Shown here piece by piece: positions 28,933-35,647 of a DNA stretch of 37,511 nt. The translations under genes were made by a program, and so were the position numbers. The notes below the pieces were generated by a model. It was not told the DNA's origin, made no database searches, and worked only from the letters and a program-made list of their open reading frames with translations. Origin of the DNA: an uncultured Succinivibrio sp. (GTDB lineage Bacteria; Pseudomonadota; Gammaproteobacteria; Enterobacterales; Succinivibrionaceae); contig CAAGLL010000001.1 of NCBI GenBank assembly GCA_900770725.1, positions 1-37,511 of the forward strand. The letters are read 5' to 3'. Position 1 is the first letter of the stretch. Each line of letters starts with the position of its first letter.

Positions 28933-29800
28933 ATGGACCCAGATAAGGCTCCGCACCGACTCCAAGCTCTCCGACACCGTGTCGGACCTGCTCGAGCAGA
29001 TGGGGGCGCTCGCCGTGACCTTCGAGGACGCGGCCGACAGCCCGATCCTCGAGCCGCGCCCCGGCGAGCGCCGGCTCTGGCCCAAGACCGACGTCATCGG
29101 GCTCTTTGCCAAGGGCACCGATCCCGCGCCCATCCTGAAGTCGCTGCAGGAGATCCTGGGCGACCACGTGCCGATGGCCGCCACCGCGCTTGAGGAGCGC
29201 AACTGGATCCGCGCCTGGATGGACCAGTTCAAGCCGGTCAAGTGCGGCAGGAGGCTTTGGATCTGCCCCTCTTGGCTGCATGTGGACGATCCCGATGCTG
29301 TCACGGTCATGCTCGACCCAGGCCTGGCCTTCGGCACCGGCACCCACCCCACGACCTGGCTGTGCCTGAACTTCTTAGACTCGCTTAACCTTGAGGACAA
29401 GACCATCACCGACTACGGCTGCGGCTCGGGGATCCTCGCGATCGCCGCGTTGAAGCTCGGCGCAAAACAGGCCCTGGGGGTTGACATCGACCCGCAGGCC
29501 ATCGAGGCCTCAGGCGAGAACGCCCGGCGCAACGGCGTCGAGGATCGCTTCAAGCTCTGCCTGGGCAAGCCCGAGGACGCGCCCAAGGCCGACGTGACTG
29601 TCGCCAACATCCTCGCAGGCCCGCTTGCCGAGCTTGAGGGGGAGATCGCATCGCTCACGGCATCAGGCGGGCGCCTGGCGCTCTCGGGGATCCTCGAGGA
29701 TCAGGCCGACGAGGTCTGCCTTGCCTATGAGAAGGACTTCCGCATCGACGGCCGCGCCGTGCGCGAAGGCTGGGCGAGGATCGAGGCCACGCGCCGCTGA
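28913..29800 (+). CDS. prmA: Ribosomal protein L11 methyltransferase
   Basis: 295 residues from ATG 28913 (GAGGAGAGG upstream). The N-terminal substrate-recognition domain is followed by a linker with MLDPGLAFGTGTHPTTWLCL, the SAM-binding motif DYGCGSGILAIAALKLGA, GVDIDPQAIEAS and the catalytic-site VANILAGPL. It trimethylates L11. In E. coli prmA is followed by dusB-fis; here a hairpin and a BrxD-like gene follow, so the neighbourhood has been broken. It starts inside the 3' end of the EIICB-like gene and is probably coupled to it. Confidence 0.96.
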   Translation: MTADSNEWTQIRLRTDSKLSDTVSDLLEQMGALAVTFEDAADSPILEPRPGERRLWPKTDVIGLFAKGTDPAPILKSLQEILGDHVPMAATALEERNWIRAWMDQFKPVKCGRRLWICPSWLHVDDPDAVTVMLDPGLAFGTGTHPTTWLCLNFLDSLNLEDKTITDYGCGSGILAIAALKLGAKQALGVDIDPQAIEASGENARRNGVEDRFKLCLGKPEDAPKADVTVANILAGPLAELEGEIASLTASGGRLALSGILEDQADEVCLAYEKDFRIDGRAVREGWARIEATRR

Positions 29801-29807
29801 GTTTTTA

Positions 29808-29830
29808 CCCGCGCCCGTGGCGCGGGCTTA
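29808..29830 (+). terminator. Hairpin after prmA
   Basis: An 8-bp G-C stem (29808-29815 with 29819-29826, loop CGT) is followed by CTTAATC. The U-tract is weak, so termination may be partial. Confidence 0.5.
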
Positions 29831-29856
29831 ATCAGTGACAACCAAGGCGCTATACT
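29828..29856 (+). promoter_or_regulatory. Promoter of the BrxD-like/helicase pair
   Basis: -10 TATACT (29851-29856) with a poor -35 TTAATC (29828-29833) at 17 bases. A run of seven T (about 29873-29879) lies in the leader. The following gene starts at 29904. Confidence 0.5.
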
Positions 29857-29903
29857 TTCCTGCTGGCTGGTATTTTTTTAGGTTTCAAGAAGAGGAGCTT
29901 CCG

Positions 29904-31262
29904 ATGAACGCGATCAGGCCGCGCGAGCGCAGCGCCATAATCCAGTCCCTGAGGGCGGGCGTTACCCCCAGGGTGGGCCTTGAGCACATCCAGGTGGGGC
30001 GTGCCGAAGAGATCAAGGCGATGATCGAGGATCTCGACGGGATCTGCGACGGCGGGAGCTGCTTCCGCCTGGTCATCGGCGATTTCGGAGCCGGCAAGAG
30101 CTTCTTCCTGCAGCTGGTGCGCTACATCGCGCTGCAGAAGAACATGGTGGTCATGAACGCCGACCTCTCCCCCGAGCGCAGGCTCTGCGCCACCGGCGGC
30201 CAGGCCCGCGCCCTCTACAAGGAGCTGGCCCGCAACCTCTCAACCCGCGCCCACCCCGAAGGCAACGCCATGGTGCCGCTCGTGGAGAAGTTCATCTCCG
30301 AGCAGCGCCGCGCCGCCCAGGCCTCAGGCCGCGACACCGGCGACGTCATCCGCGAGAAGTTGAACTCGCTCTCCGAGCTCGTGGACGGCTATGACTTCGC
30401 CGAGGCGATCTCCCAGTACTGGAAGGGCTACAGCGAGGGCGACGACGCGTTGAAGAACGCCGCGGTGCGCTACCTGCGCGGCGAGTACCAGACCCGCACC
30501 GACGCCAGGCGCGAGCTGGGGGTGCGCGCGATCGTGGACGACGGCAACGTCTACGACCACTTAAAGCTCCTGGCGCGCTTCGTCTGCCAGGCAGGCTACA
30601 AGGGGCTGCTCGTCAACCTCGACGAGATGGTCAACCTCTTCAAGCTGCCCTCCAAGACCGCGCGCAGCTCGAACTACGAGCAGATCCTGCGCATCCTCAA
30701 CGACTGCCTGCAGGGCAGCGCCGAGTCGCTGGGCTTCCTCATGGGCGGCACGCCCGAGTTCCTCATGGATCCGCGCAAGGGCCTGTACAGCTACGAGGCG
30801 CTGCACTCGCGCTTATCCGAGAACACCTTCGCGCAGATAGCAGGCGTCGTCGACTACCACAGCCCGGTGCTGCTCCTGAAGAACCTCTCGCCTGAGGAGA
30901 TCTTCGTGCTGCTGTGCAACATCCGCAACGTCTTCGCCTCAGGCGATCCGTCGAAGTACCTCGTGCCCGACGAGGCGCTCTCGGCCTTCCTCAAGCACTG
31001 CTCCGAGAAGATAGGCGACGCCTACTTCCGCACCCCGCGCAACACCATCAAGGCCTTCGTCGACCTGCTCTCGGTGCTCGAGCAGAACCCCGACCTCAAG
31101 TGGCAGTCGCTCATCGGCTCGCTCAACGTCACCATCGAGGGCTCAGGCGAGGAGCCGCTGGTCACCGCAGGCCCCGGCGCCAAGGACCAGGACGGCGGCG
31201 ATGGCGGCGCAGGCGCTGCCGGCGATCCCGGCGACGACGAGCTTGCGACCTTCAAGCTTTAG
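29904..31262 (+). CDS. BrxC/BrxD-family P-loop ATPase
   Basis: 452 residues from ATG 29904 (AGAGGAG six bases upstream). Walker A is GDFGAGKS at 59-66 and Walker B LLVNLDE at 235-241. The opening RPRERSAIIQSLRAGVTPRV, the GLEHIQVGR motif and the MGGTPEFLMDPRKGLYSYEAL stretch are typical of the DUF2791/BrxD ATPases found in BREX type 2 and in smaller helicase-linked modules. The C-terminus (about 420-445) is a Gly/Asp-rich disordered tail. It is followed after three bases by a BrxHI/Lhr-like helicase, the classical partner. No methylase, PglZ or TerB-like gene is in reach. A role in defence or DNA surveillance is inferred from the pairing only. Confidence 0.8.
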   Translation: MNAIRPRERSAIIQSLRAGVTPRVGLEHIQVGRAEEIKAMIEDLDGICDGGSCFRLVIGDFGAGKSFFLQLVRYIALQKNMVVMNADLSPERRLCATGGQARALYKELARNLSTRAHPEGNAMVPLVEKFISEQRRAAQASGRDTGDVIREKLNSLSELVDGYDFAEAISQYWKGYSEGDDALKNAAVRYLRGEYQTRTDARRELGVRAIVDDGNVYDHLKLLARFVCQAGYKGLLVNLDEMVNLFKLPSKTARSSNYEQILRILNDCLQGSAESLGFLMGGTPEFLMDPRKGLYSYEALHSRLSENTFAQIAGVVDYHSPVLLLKNLSPEEIFVLLCNIRNVFASGDPSKYLVPDEALSAFLKHCSEKIGDAYFRTPRNTIKAFVDLLSVLEQNPDLKWQSLIGSLNVTIEGSGEEPLVTAGPGAKDQDGGDGGAGAAGDPGDDELATFKL

Positions 31263-31265
31263 GCG

Positions 31266-33563
31266 ATGACGGAACAGGACAGCAGCGCATTCTCGCTGCT
31301 TGCAGAGCCCCTTCAGCGGTGGATCTTCAAGAAGGGGTGGGATGATCTGCTCCCGATCCAAAAGCAGGCCATAAGGCCCGTGATGGCCGGGAAGTCCGAC
31401 ATCATCATCTCCGCCTCGACGGCAAGCGGCAAGACCGAGGCGGCCTTCCTGCCCGCGCTCTCGGCAGTCTCAGGCAGGGGCGCGAAGCCCGGGATCCGCA
31501 TCCTCTACATCAGCCCCCTCAAGGCCCTCATCAACGACCAGTGCCGCCGCATCGAGGACATGGCCGAGGGCACCGGGCTGCCGGTCACCCCGTGGCACGG
31601 CGACATCAGCGGCGCCCGCAAGGACCGCCTGGCCGAGCACCCCGCCGGGGTGCTCCTCACCACCCCCGAGTCGCTCGAGTCGATGCTCATAAACCGCGCC
31701 GCCTGGCTCAAGACGGCGCTTGCAAGCCTCTCCTACTTCATCATCGACGAGTTCCACGCCTTCATGGGCACGCAGCGCGGCTACCAGCTCCAGTCCCAGC
31801 TGCACCGCATCGACAACATCTGCGGCCGCCTGGTGCCGCGCGTGGCGCTCTCGGCGACCTTCTCGGACTCCAAGGCCGCGCAGTCGTGCCTGCGCCCCCA
31901 GGGCGGCGTGCCCTGCCTCGTCATCACCGGCGGCGAGCGCGGCGACCGCCTGGCAGTCCAGGTGCGCGGCTACGACGGCCCGCTGCCCAATCCCGAGGAG
32001 GAGCTGCCCTCAAGGCGCCGCCTCAAGGGCGCGCCCGCCGAGCCATTGGGCGGGTATGAGGAGATCTCCTCGGACATCTTCAGGCTGATGCGCGGGACCA
32101 CCAACCTCGTGTTCTGCAACTCGCGCATGCTCACCGAGAGCATCGCCACCGATCTCCAGCGCCTGTGCGCGAAAAACTTCGTGCCAAACGAGTTCTTCCC
32201 GCACCACGGCTCGCTCTCGCGCGAGATCCGCGAAAGCTTGGAGCAGCGCCTCATCGAGGGACGGCTGCCCACCACGGCTGTCTGCACGGCGACCTTGGAG
32301 CTTGGCATCGACATCTCGGACGTGCACTCGATAGCCCAGATCGATCCGCCCCTCTCCGTGGCCTCGCTGCGCCAGCGCCTGGGGCGCTCGGGCAGGCGCG
32401 ACCACCTGGCCGTGCTCAGGCTCTTCATACCCGAGCACACGGTCAAGACCGACAGCTTCTCAAGCTTCAACCTCTGCGAGAACACCTTCCTCTCGTCTGC
32501 GATGATCGAGCTCTTGCTCGACCACTGGTACGAGCCGCCGCTTGAGCACGAGTACGCCTTCTCAACGCTGCTCCAGCAGACGCTCTCGGTCATCGCCTCG
32601 CGCGGCAGCGCCTCGGCCAGGAACCTCTACGCGCTCTTGTGCAAGACCGGCCCCTTCAGCCTCTGCACCCCCGCGATCTTCGCGCAGTTCCTCCACGATC
32701 TCGGGGACTCGAACCTCATCACCCAGCTGGCCGACGGCACGCTGGCGCTCGGCACCGGGGGCGAGGACCTGCTCTCAAGCTGGAGCTTCTACTCGGCCTT
32801 CCAGACCCCCGACGAGTTCTCAATCGAGCACGACGGCAGGCTCATCGGCAGGGTGCCGGTCTCCCAGCCTTTGGAGCTTGGGATGACCTTCCTCTTTGCC
32901 GGGCGCGGCTGGAAGATCGTCTTCCTCTCGGACTCCCAGAAGATCATCGGGGTCAAGCCCTACCCGCACACCGCGCTGCCGCTCATCATCGGAGGGGCCG
33001 GCGGGCGCATCCACGACAAGCTGCGCAGCACGATGTTCGAGCTCTACTGCGACGGCAGGATCCCCACCTTCCTGAACCGCGCGGCGCACCTGAACTTCAC
33101 GCGCGGGCTCGTCACCTTCCGCAAGTTCGACCTCGAGCACTGCCGCCTGATGCGGGCGCCCGACTCGCTTGAGATCTACCCCTGGAGGGGCGATCGGGTG
33201 ATGCGCACGATGCAGCTGATGCTGCGCCGCAAGAACTGCAAGTGCCGCCAGTACGGCTCGCACCTGCACCTGGACTTCACCTCCGAGGACACGCTCGCGC
33301 AGGCGGTGGCCTCGATCCTCGACGAGGGCGAAGTCGACGGCTGCGAGCTTGCCGGGCGCGTCGAGAACCTCGACACCGACAAGCACGACAAGTTCATCTC
33401 AGCGCCGCTCAAGCGCCTGAGCTACGCCTGGAGCAGCCTCGACATCAAAGGGGCGCTCGAGTGCTTCCAAGAGCTCTCGCGCGAGCTCAAGCTGCCGCCC
33501 TCACGCCCCGCCGTCCCGGTGGGCGGCGCCCCAGCGGCAAAGCTCGACCAGGACCGGCCTTAG
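31266..33563 (+). CDS. Superfamily 2 helicase, BrxHI/Lhr-like
   Basis: 765 residues. Q-motif-like LPIQKQAIRPV (29-39), motif I SASTASGKTE (49-58), motif Ia ISPLKALINDQ, motif Ib TTPESLES, motif II DEFH (161-164), motif III SATF (196-199) and motif VI RQRLGRSGRRDH with LELGIDISDV before it. The order and the DEFH box point to the Lhr-type branch, as in BrxHI. The C-terminal half carries the winged-helix and beta-rich parts of this branch. Translation follows the ATPase gene by three bases, with only a weak ribosome binding site, so coupling is likely. The last 63 bases overlap the HxlR gene on the other strand. Confidence 0.85.
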   Translation: MTEQDSSAFSLLAEPLQRWIFKKGWDDLLPIQKQAIRPVMAGKSDIIISASTASGKTEAAFLPALSAVSGRGAKPGIRILYISPLKALINDQCRRIEDMAEGTGLPVTPWHGDISGARKDRLAEHPAGVLLTTPESLESMLINRAAWLKTALASLSYFIIDEFHAFMGTQRGYQLQSQLHRIDNICGRLVPRVALSATFSDSKAAQSCLRPQGGVPCLVITGGERGDRLAVQVRGYDGPLPNPEEELPSRRRLKGAPAEPLGGYEEISSDIFRLMRGTTNLVFCNSRMLTESIATDLQRLCAKNFVPNEFFPHHGSLSREIRESLEQRLIEGRLPTTAVCTATLELGIDISDVHSIAQIDPPLSVASLRQRLGRSGRRDHLAVLRLFIPEHTVKTDSFSSFNLCENTFLSSAMIELLLDHWYEPPLEHEYAFSTLLQQTLSVIASRGSASARNLYALLCKTGPFSLCTPAIFAQFLHDLGDSNLITQLADGTLALGTGGEDLLSSWSFYSAFQTPDEFSIEHDGRLIGRVPVSQPLELGMTFLFAGRGWKIVFLSDSQKIIGVKPYPHTALPLIIGGAGGRIHDKLRSTMFELYCDGRIPTFLNRAAHLNFTRGLVTFRKFDLEHCRLMRAPDSLEIYPWRGDRVMRTMQLMLRRKNCKCRQYGSHLHLDFTSEDTLAQAVASILDEGEVDGCELAGRVENLDTDKHDKFISAPLKRLSYAWSSLDIKGALECFQELSRELKLPPSRPAVPVGGAPAAKLDQDRP

Positions 33564-33917
33564 CGACATTCCGCGCTCGGTGAGCGAGTACTCGACCTTC
33601 GGTGGCACCTGCGGATACTCCTTGCGCATGACCAGCCCCTCGGACTCAAGGCTCTTGAGCGCCGCGCTCAGCGTCCTGAAAGTGATGCCGCCCAGGTAGC
33701 GGCGCAGCTCGTTGAAGCGCACCACCCCGTGCCCCATCAGGCAGTAGAGGATGTGCAGGCGGTACTTGCCTGAGATGAGCGACATCGTGTAGGCAAAGCC
33801 GGTCTCCCCGATGGCGTCCCCGCAGTCAAAGCCCGCGCCCAGCACGTCGCGCCCGCAGGGGCCGCCCCCGCGCCCAAGGCCTGCGGATCTCCCACCTGAA
33901 TCATTGCAATCAGCCAT
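33501..33917 (-). CDS. HxlR family transcriptional regulator
   Basis: 138 residues. The winged helix-turn-helix runs from about 40 to 130: SLISGKYRLHILYCLMGHG, VRFNELRRYLGGITFRTLS, then LKSLESEGLVMRKEYPQVPP and VEYSLTERGMSLRPVL. These are near-consensus HxlR motifs. Five cysteines (4, 21, 32, 59, 127) are present, though the canonical N-terminal HxlR Cys position appears to be Thr/Gly. The N-terminal 38 residues are Gly-rich and unlike the family, and there is no clear Shine-Dalgarno at 33917, so a shorter protein is possible. It is divergent from the DsbA-like and thioredoxin genes, which it probably controls. Its 3' end runs 63 bases into the helicase gene. Confidence 0.88.
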   Translation of the reverse strand: MADCNDSGGRSAGLGRGGGPCGRDVLGAGFDCGDAIGETGFAYTMSLISGKYRLHILYCLMGHGVVRFNELRRYLGGITFRTLSAALKSLESEGLVMRKEYPQVPPKVEYSLTERGMSLRPVLVELCRWGAAHRDGGA

Positions 33918-33972
33918 TTGCTAAATTTTATCTTCTGTGTTTTGTGTTTAAAATCAATTTATATATACTTTA

Positions 33973-33987
33973 TGATAGTACATATCA
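33973..33987. promoter_or_regulatory. Inverted repeat between hxlR-type gene and DsbA-like gene
   Basis: TGATA and TATCA flank GTACA. It is 9 bases from the second palindrome at 33996 and on the regulator's side of the intergenic region, so it may serve autoregulation. The whole 150-base gap is strikingly AT-rich for this window. Confidence 0.4.
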
Positions 33988-33990
33988 CTA

Positions 33991-34020
33991 ATGACAGTAC
34001 TTGCAAGCACTGCATATAAA
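33991..34020 (+). promoter_or_regulatory. Promoter of the DsbA-like gene with operator in the spacer
   Basis: -35 ATGACA (33991-33996) and -10 TATAAA (34015-34020) are 18 bases apart. The 16-bp palindrome AGTACTTGCAAGCACT (33996-34011, one mismatch between arms) fills the spacer. HxlR proteins bind such dyads as dimers and would block polymerase here. Promoter fit is good, regulator assignment is inference. Confidence 0.6.
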
Positions 34021-34067
34021 TCCTAATTTCAATCCAGTCAAAACGCAAACATGCTGGAGGAAAGAAC

Positions 34068-34769
34068 ATGGAGACCATCGCAAAAGGCATGACCTGCGGG
34101 AAAGGCGGCTGCTCGATAGCCGATCACGCCGCATCCAAGGCAAGGTCCGGCGCGCCAAAGGGCGGCGCCATCAGGATCGAGATGTTCTCGGACTTCATCT
34201 GCCCCTGGTGCCTGCTGGGCGCCGTGGAGCTTGACGAGCTCTCCGGGAAGTACGACTTCACGGTCGAGCACATGGGCATCGAGATCTTCCCGGATATCCC
34301 CAAGGAGGGCATCAGGTTCGAGGACAGCCCGATGGCGCCCCACATGCCCGCCGCGCTTTTGAAGATCGCCAAGATCCGCGACCTCGGCATCAGGCATCCT
34401 CCGGTGCTCCCCAACACCCGCAACGCCATCCTCGCCGAGGCCTACGCCAAGGAGAACGGCAAGGCGCACGAGTACGCGTTTGCAATGTGGGATGCGATCT
34501 TCCGCAAGGGGATCAATGTCAGTTCTGAGAGCGAGGTTGGCAAAATCATCGCGAAAATCGGGCTTGATCCTGCTAAAGTTCCCGAGTACACCCGCGACGA
34601 GGCGCGCATCGCCAAGCTCGAGGATCGCGAGCGCATGTGCCGCGACACCGGCCGCGACGACGTCCCCAACTTCATCGTCAACGGCAACTATTCGGTGGAA
34701 GGCTACGTCTCCGCCCAAAAGTGGGCGGGGATCTTCGACCAGATCCTAGGCAATAAGCCTCAGGACTGA
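34068..34769 (+). CDS. DsbA-family (FrnE-like) thiol-disulfide oxidoreductase, cytoplasmic
   Basis: 233 residues. The thioredoxin-fold starts near residue 34 (IRIEMFSDFICPWCLLG) with active site C45-P-W-C48; the helical insertion follows, and the cis-proline loop is V199-P200 in RDDVPNFIVNG. The FrnE group acts on cytoplasmic substrates, in line with the lack of a signal peptide. An N-terminal extension carries a second pair, C10 and C15 (CGKGGC), with no counterpart that I know in FrnE proteins. GGAGGAA lies seven bases before ATG 34068. It is followed by thioredoxin after 35 bases and divergent from an HxlR regulator, which suggests a response to thiol or electrophile stress. Confidence 0.88.
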   Translation: METIAKGMTCGKGGCSIADHAASKARSGAPKGGAIRIEMFSDFICPWCLLGAVELDELSGKYDFTVEHMGIEIFPDIPKEGIRFEDSPMAPHMPAALLKIAKIRDLGIRHPPVLPNTRNAILAEAYAKENGKAHEYAFAMWDAIFRKGINVSSESEVGKIIAKIGLDPAKVPEYTRDEARIAKLEDRERMCRDTGRDDVPNFIVNGNYSVEGYVSAQKWAGIFDQILGNKPQD

Positions 34770-34804
34770 GCAATACAGGATTTTTTAGAAGAAAGAGGGC
34801 AATC

Positions 34805-35128
34805 ATGTCTTACATCACTGAACTCAACAGCAGCAACTTCGACGAGGAGGTCGTCCGCAGCGACCGCCCGGTGCTGGTGGACTTCTGGGCAACCTGGTGC
34901 GGCCCCTGCCGCATGGTCAGCCCGATCGTCGACGAGCTGTCAGGCGAGATGAACAACGTCAGGTTCTGCAAGGTCAACGTCGACGAGGCCTCCGATCTGG
35001 CCGCCAAGTTCGGCGTCATGAGCATCCCGACCCTTATAGTGTTCAAGGGCGGCGAGGCCGTGGCCCGCCAGGTCGGCGCGCTGGGCAAGGACGAGCTCAA
35101 GCAGTTCATCGAGAACGCCGCCAAGTGA
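34805..35128 (+). CDS. trxA: Thioredoxin
   Basis: 107 residues, the usual size. Active site WCGPC at 31-35 in VDFWATWCGPCRMVSP, the buried Asp in LVDFW, the cis-proline in MSIPTLIVFKGG. It reduces protein disulfides in the cytoplasm with thioredoxin reductase, which is not in the window. AGAAAGAGGG lies just upstream of ATG 34805. It probably shares the transcript of the DsbA-like gene and ends at a strong terminator. Whether it is the main or an accessory thioredoxin cannot be told. Confidence 0.95.
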   Translation: MSYITELNSSNFDEEVVRSDRPVLVDFWATWCGPCRMVSPIVDELSGEMNNVRFCKVNVDEASDLAAKFGVMSIPTLIVFKGGEAVARQVGALGKDELKQFIENAAK

Positions 35129-35154
35129 CAATTAAAGTCCTGGCCTAGGATCGG

Positions 35155-35194
35155 GAAGGGGCTTGCACTGCGTGCAAGCCCCTTCTGCTTTTTA
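35155..35194 (+). terminator. Terminator of the DsbA-like/thioredoxin operon
   Basis: A 14-bp perfect stem (35155-35168 with 35172-35185, loop TGC) is followed by TGCTTTTTAG. It lies between converging operons. Confidence 0.92.
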
Positions 35195-35203
35195 GCCGCC
35201 TTG

Positions 35204-35647
35204 CTAGATCCCAGCGTCCTCGAAGATCTCCCCCTCCACGGCGCAGACGTCCCCGAGCCTCACGCTCTTCCCATCCTCCATCACGATCAGCCCCTCGGCC
35301 TCGTTGATGCGCCGGATCCTCCCGCGCACCGCCTCGAACCTGCCCCCGCCCTTGCGCTCGTCGGGCACGAACACCGTAAGCTCCACCTCGCTCGAGGGCA
35401 GCCCGCGCTCCAGGAGGAAGGCCATGCGCTTGTCCATGGCCTCGAGATCCCCATCGCTCAGGCTGCGCTGATCCTCGGTCAGCCGCTCGGTCTCGTCGAT
35501 GGCCTCGTCAAAGCCTGACAGGGCGTCGAAGGGCATGAACTGCGCGGCCCGCTCGAGCATGCCCATGTGCGGACGGACTTGGGACACGTGCCTTGGCAGG
35601 TTGATGATGTCGCTGTAGTCCTCAGGACCCTGTGGACCTGAACTCAT
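35204..35647 (-). CDS. YolD-like family protein
   Basis: 147 residues from ATG 35647, which overlaps the polymerase stop (ATGA) and has AGGAGG ten bases upstream. YSDIINLPRHVSQVRPHMGM, followed by RAAQFMPFDALSGFDEAIDE and TERLTEDQ, is the typical opening of YolD-like proteins that accompany Y-family polymerases in Firmicutes. The C-terminal part (about 85-147) is an SH3/Sm-like beta domain. Its role is not well established; it is thought to assist the error-prone polymerase, as UmuD does in E. coli, though unrelated. Together with the next gene it forms a cassette rarely seen in gammaproteobacteria. Confidence 0.85.
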   Translation of the reverse strand: MSSGPQGPEDYSDIINLPRHVSQVRPHMGMLERAAQFMPFDALSGFDEAIDETERLTEDQRSLSDGDLEAMDKRMAFLLERGLPSSEVELTVFVPDERKGGGRFEAVRGRIRRINEAEGLIVMEDGKSVRLGDVCAVEGEIFEDAGI

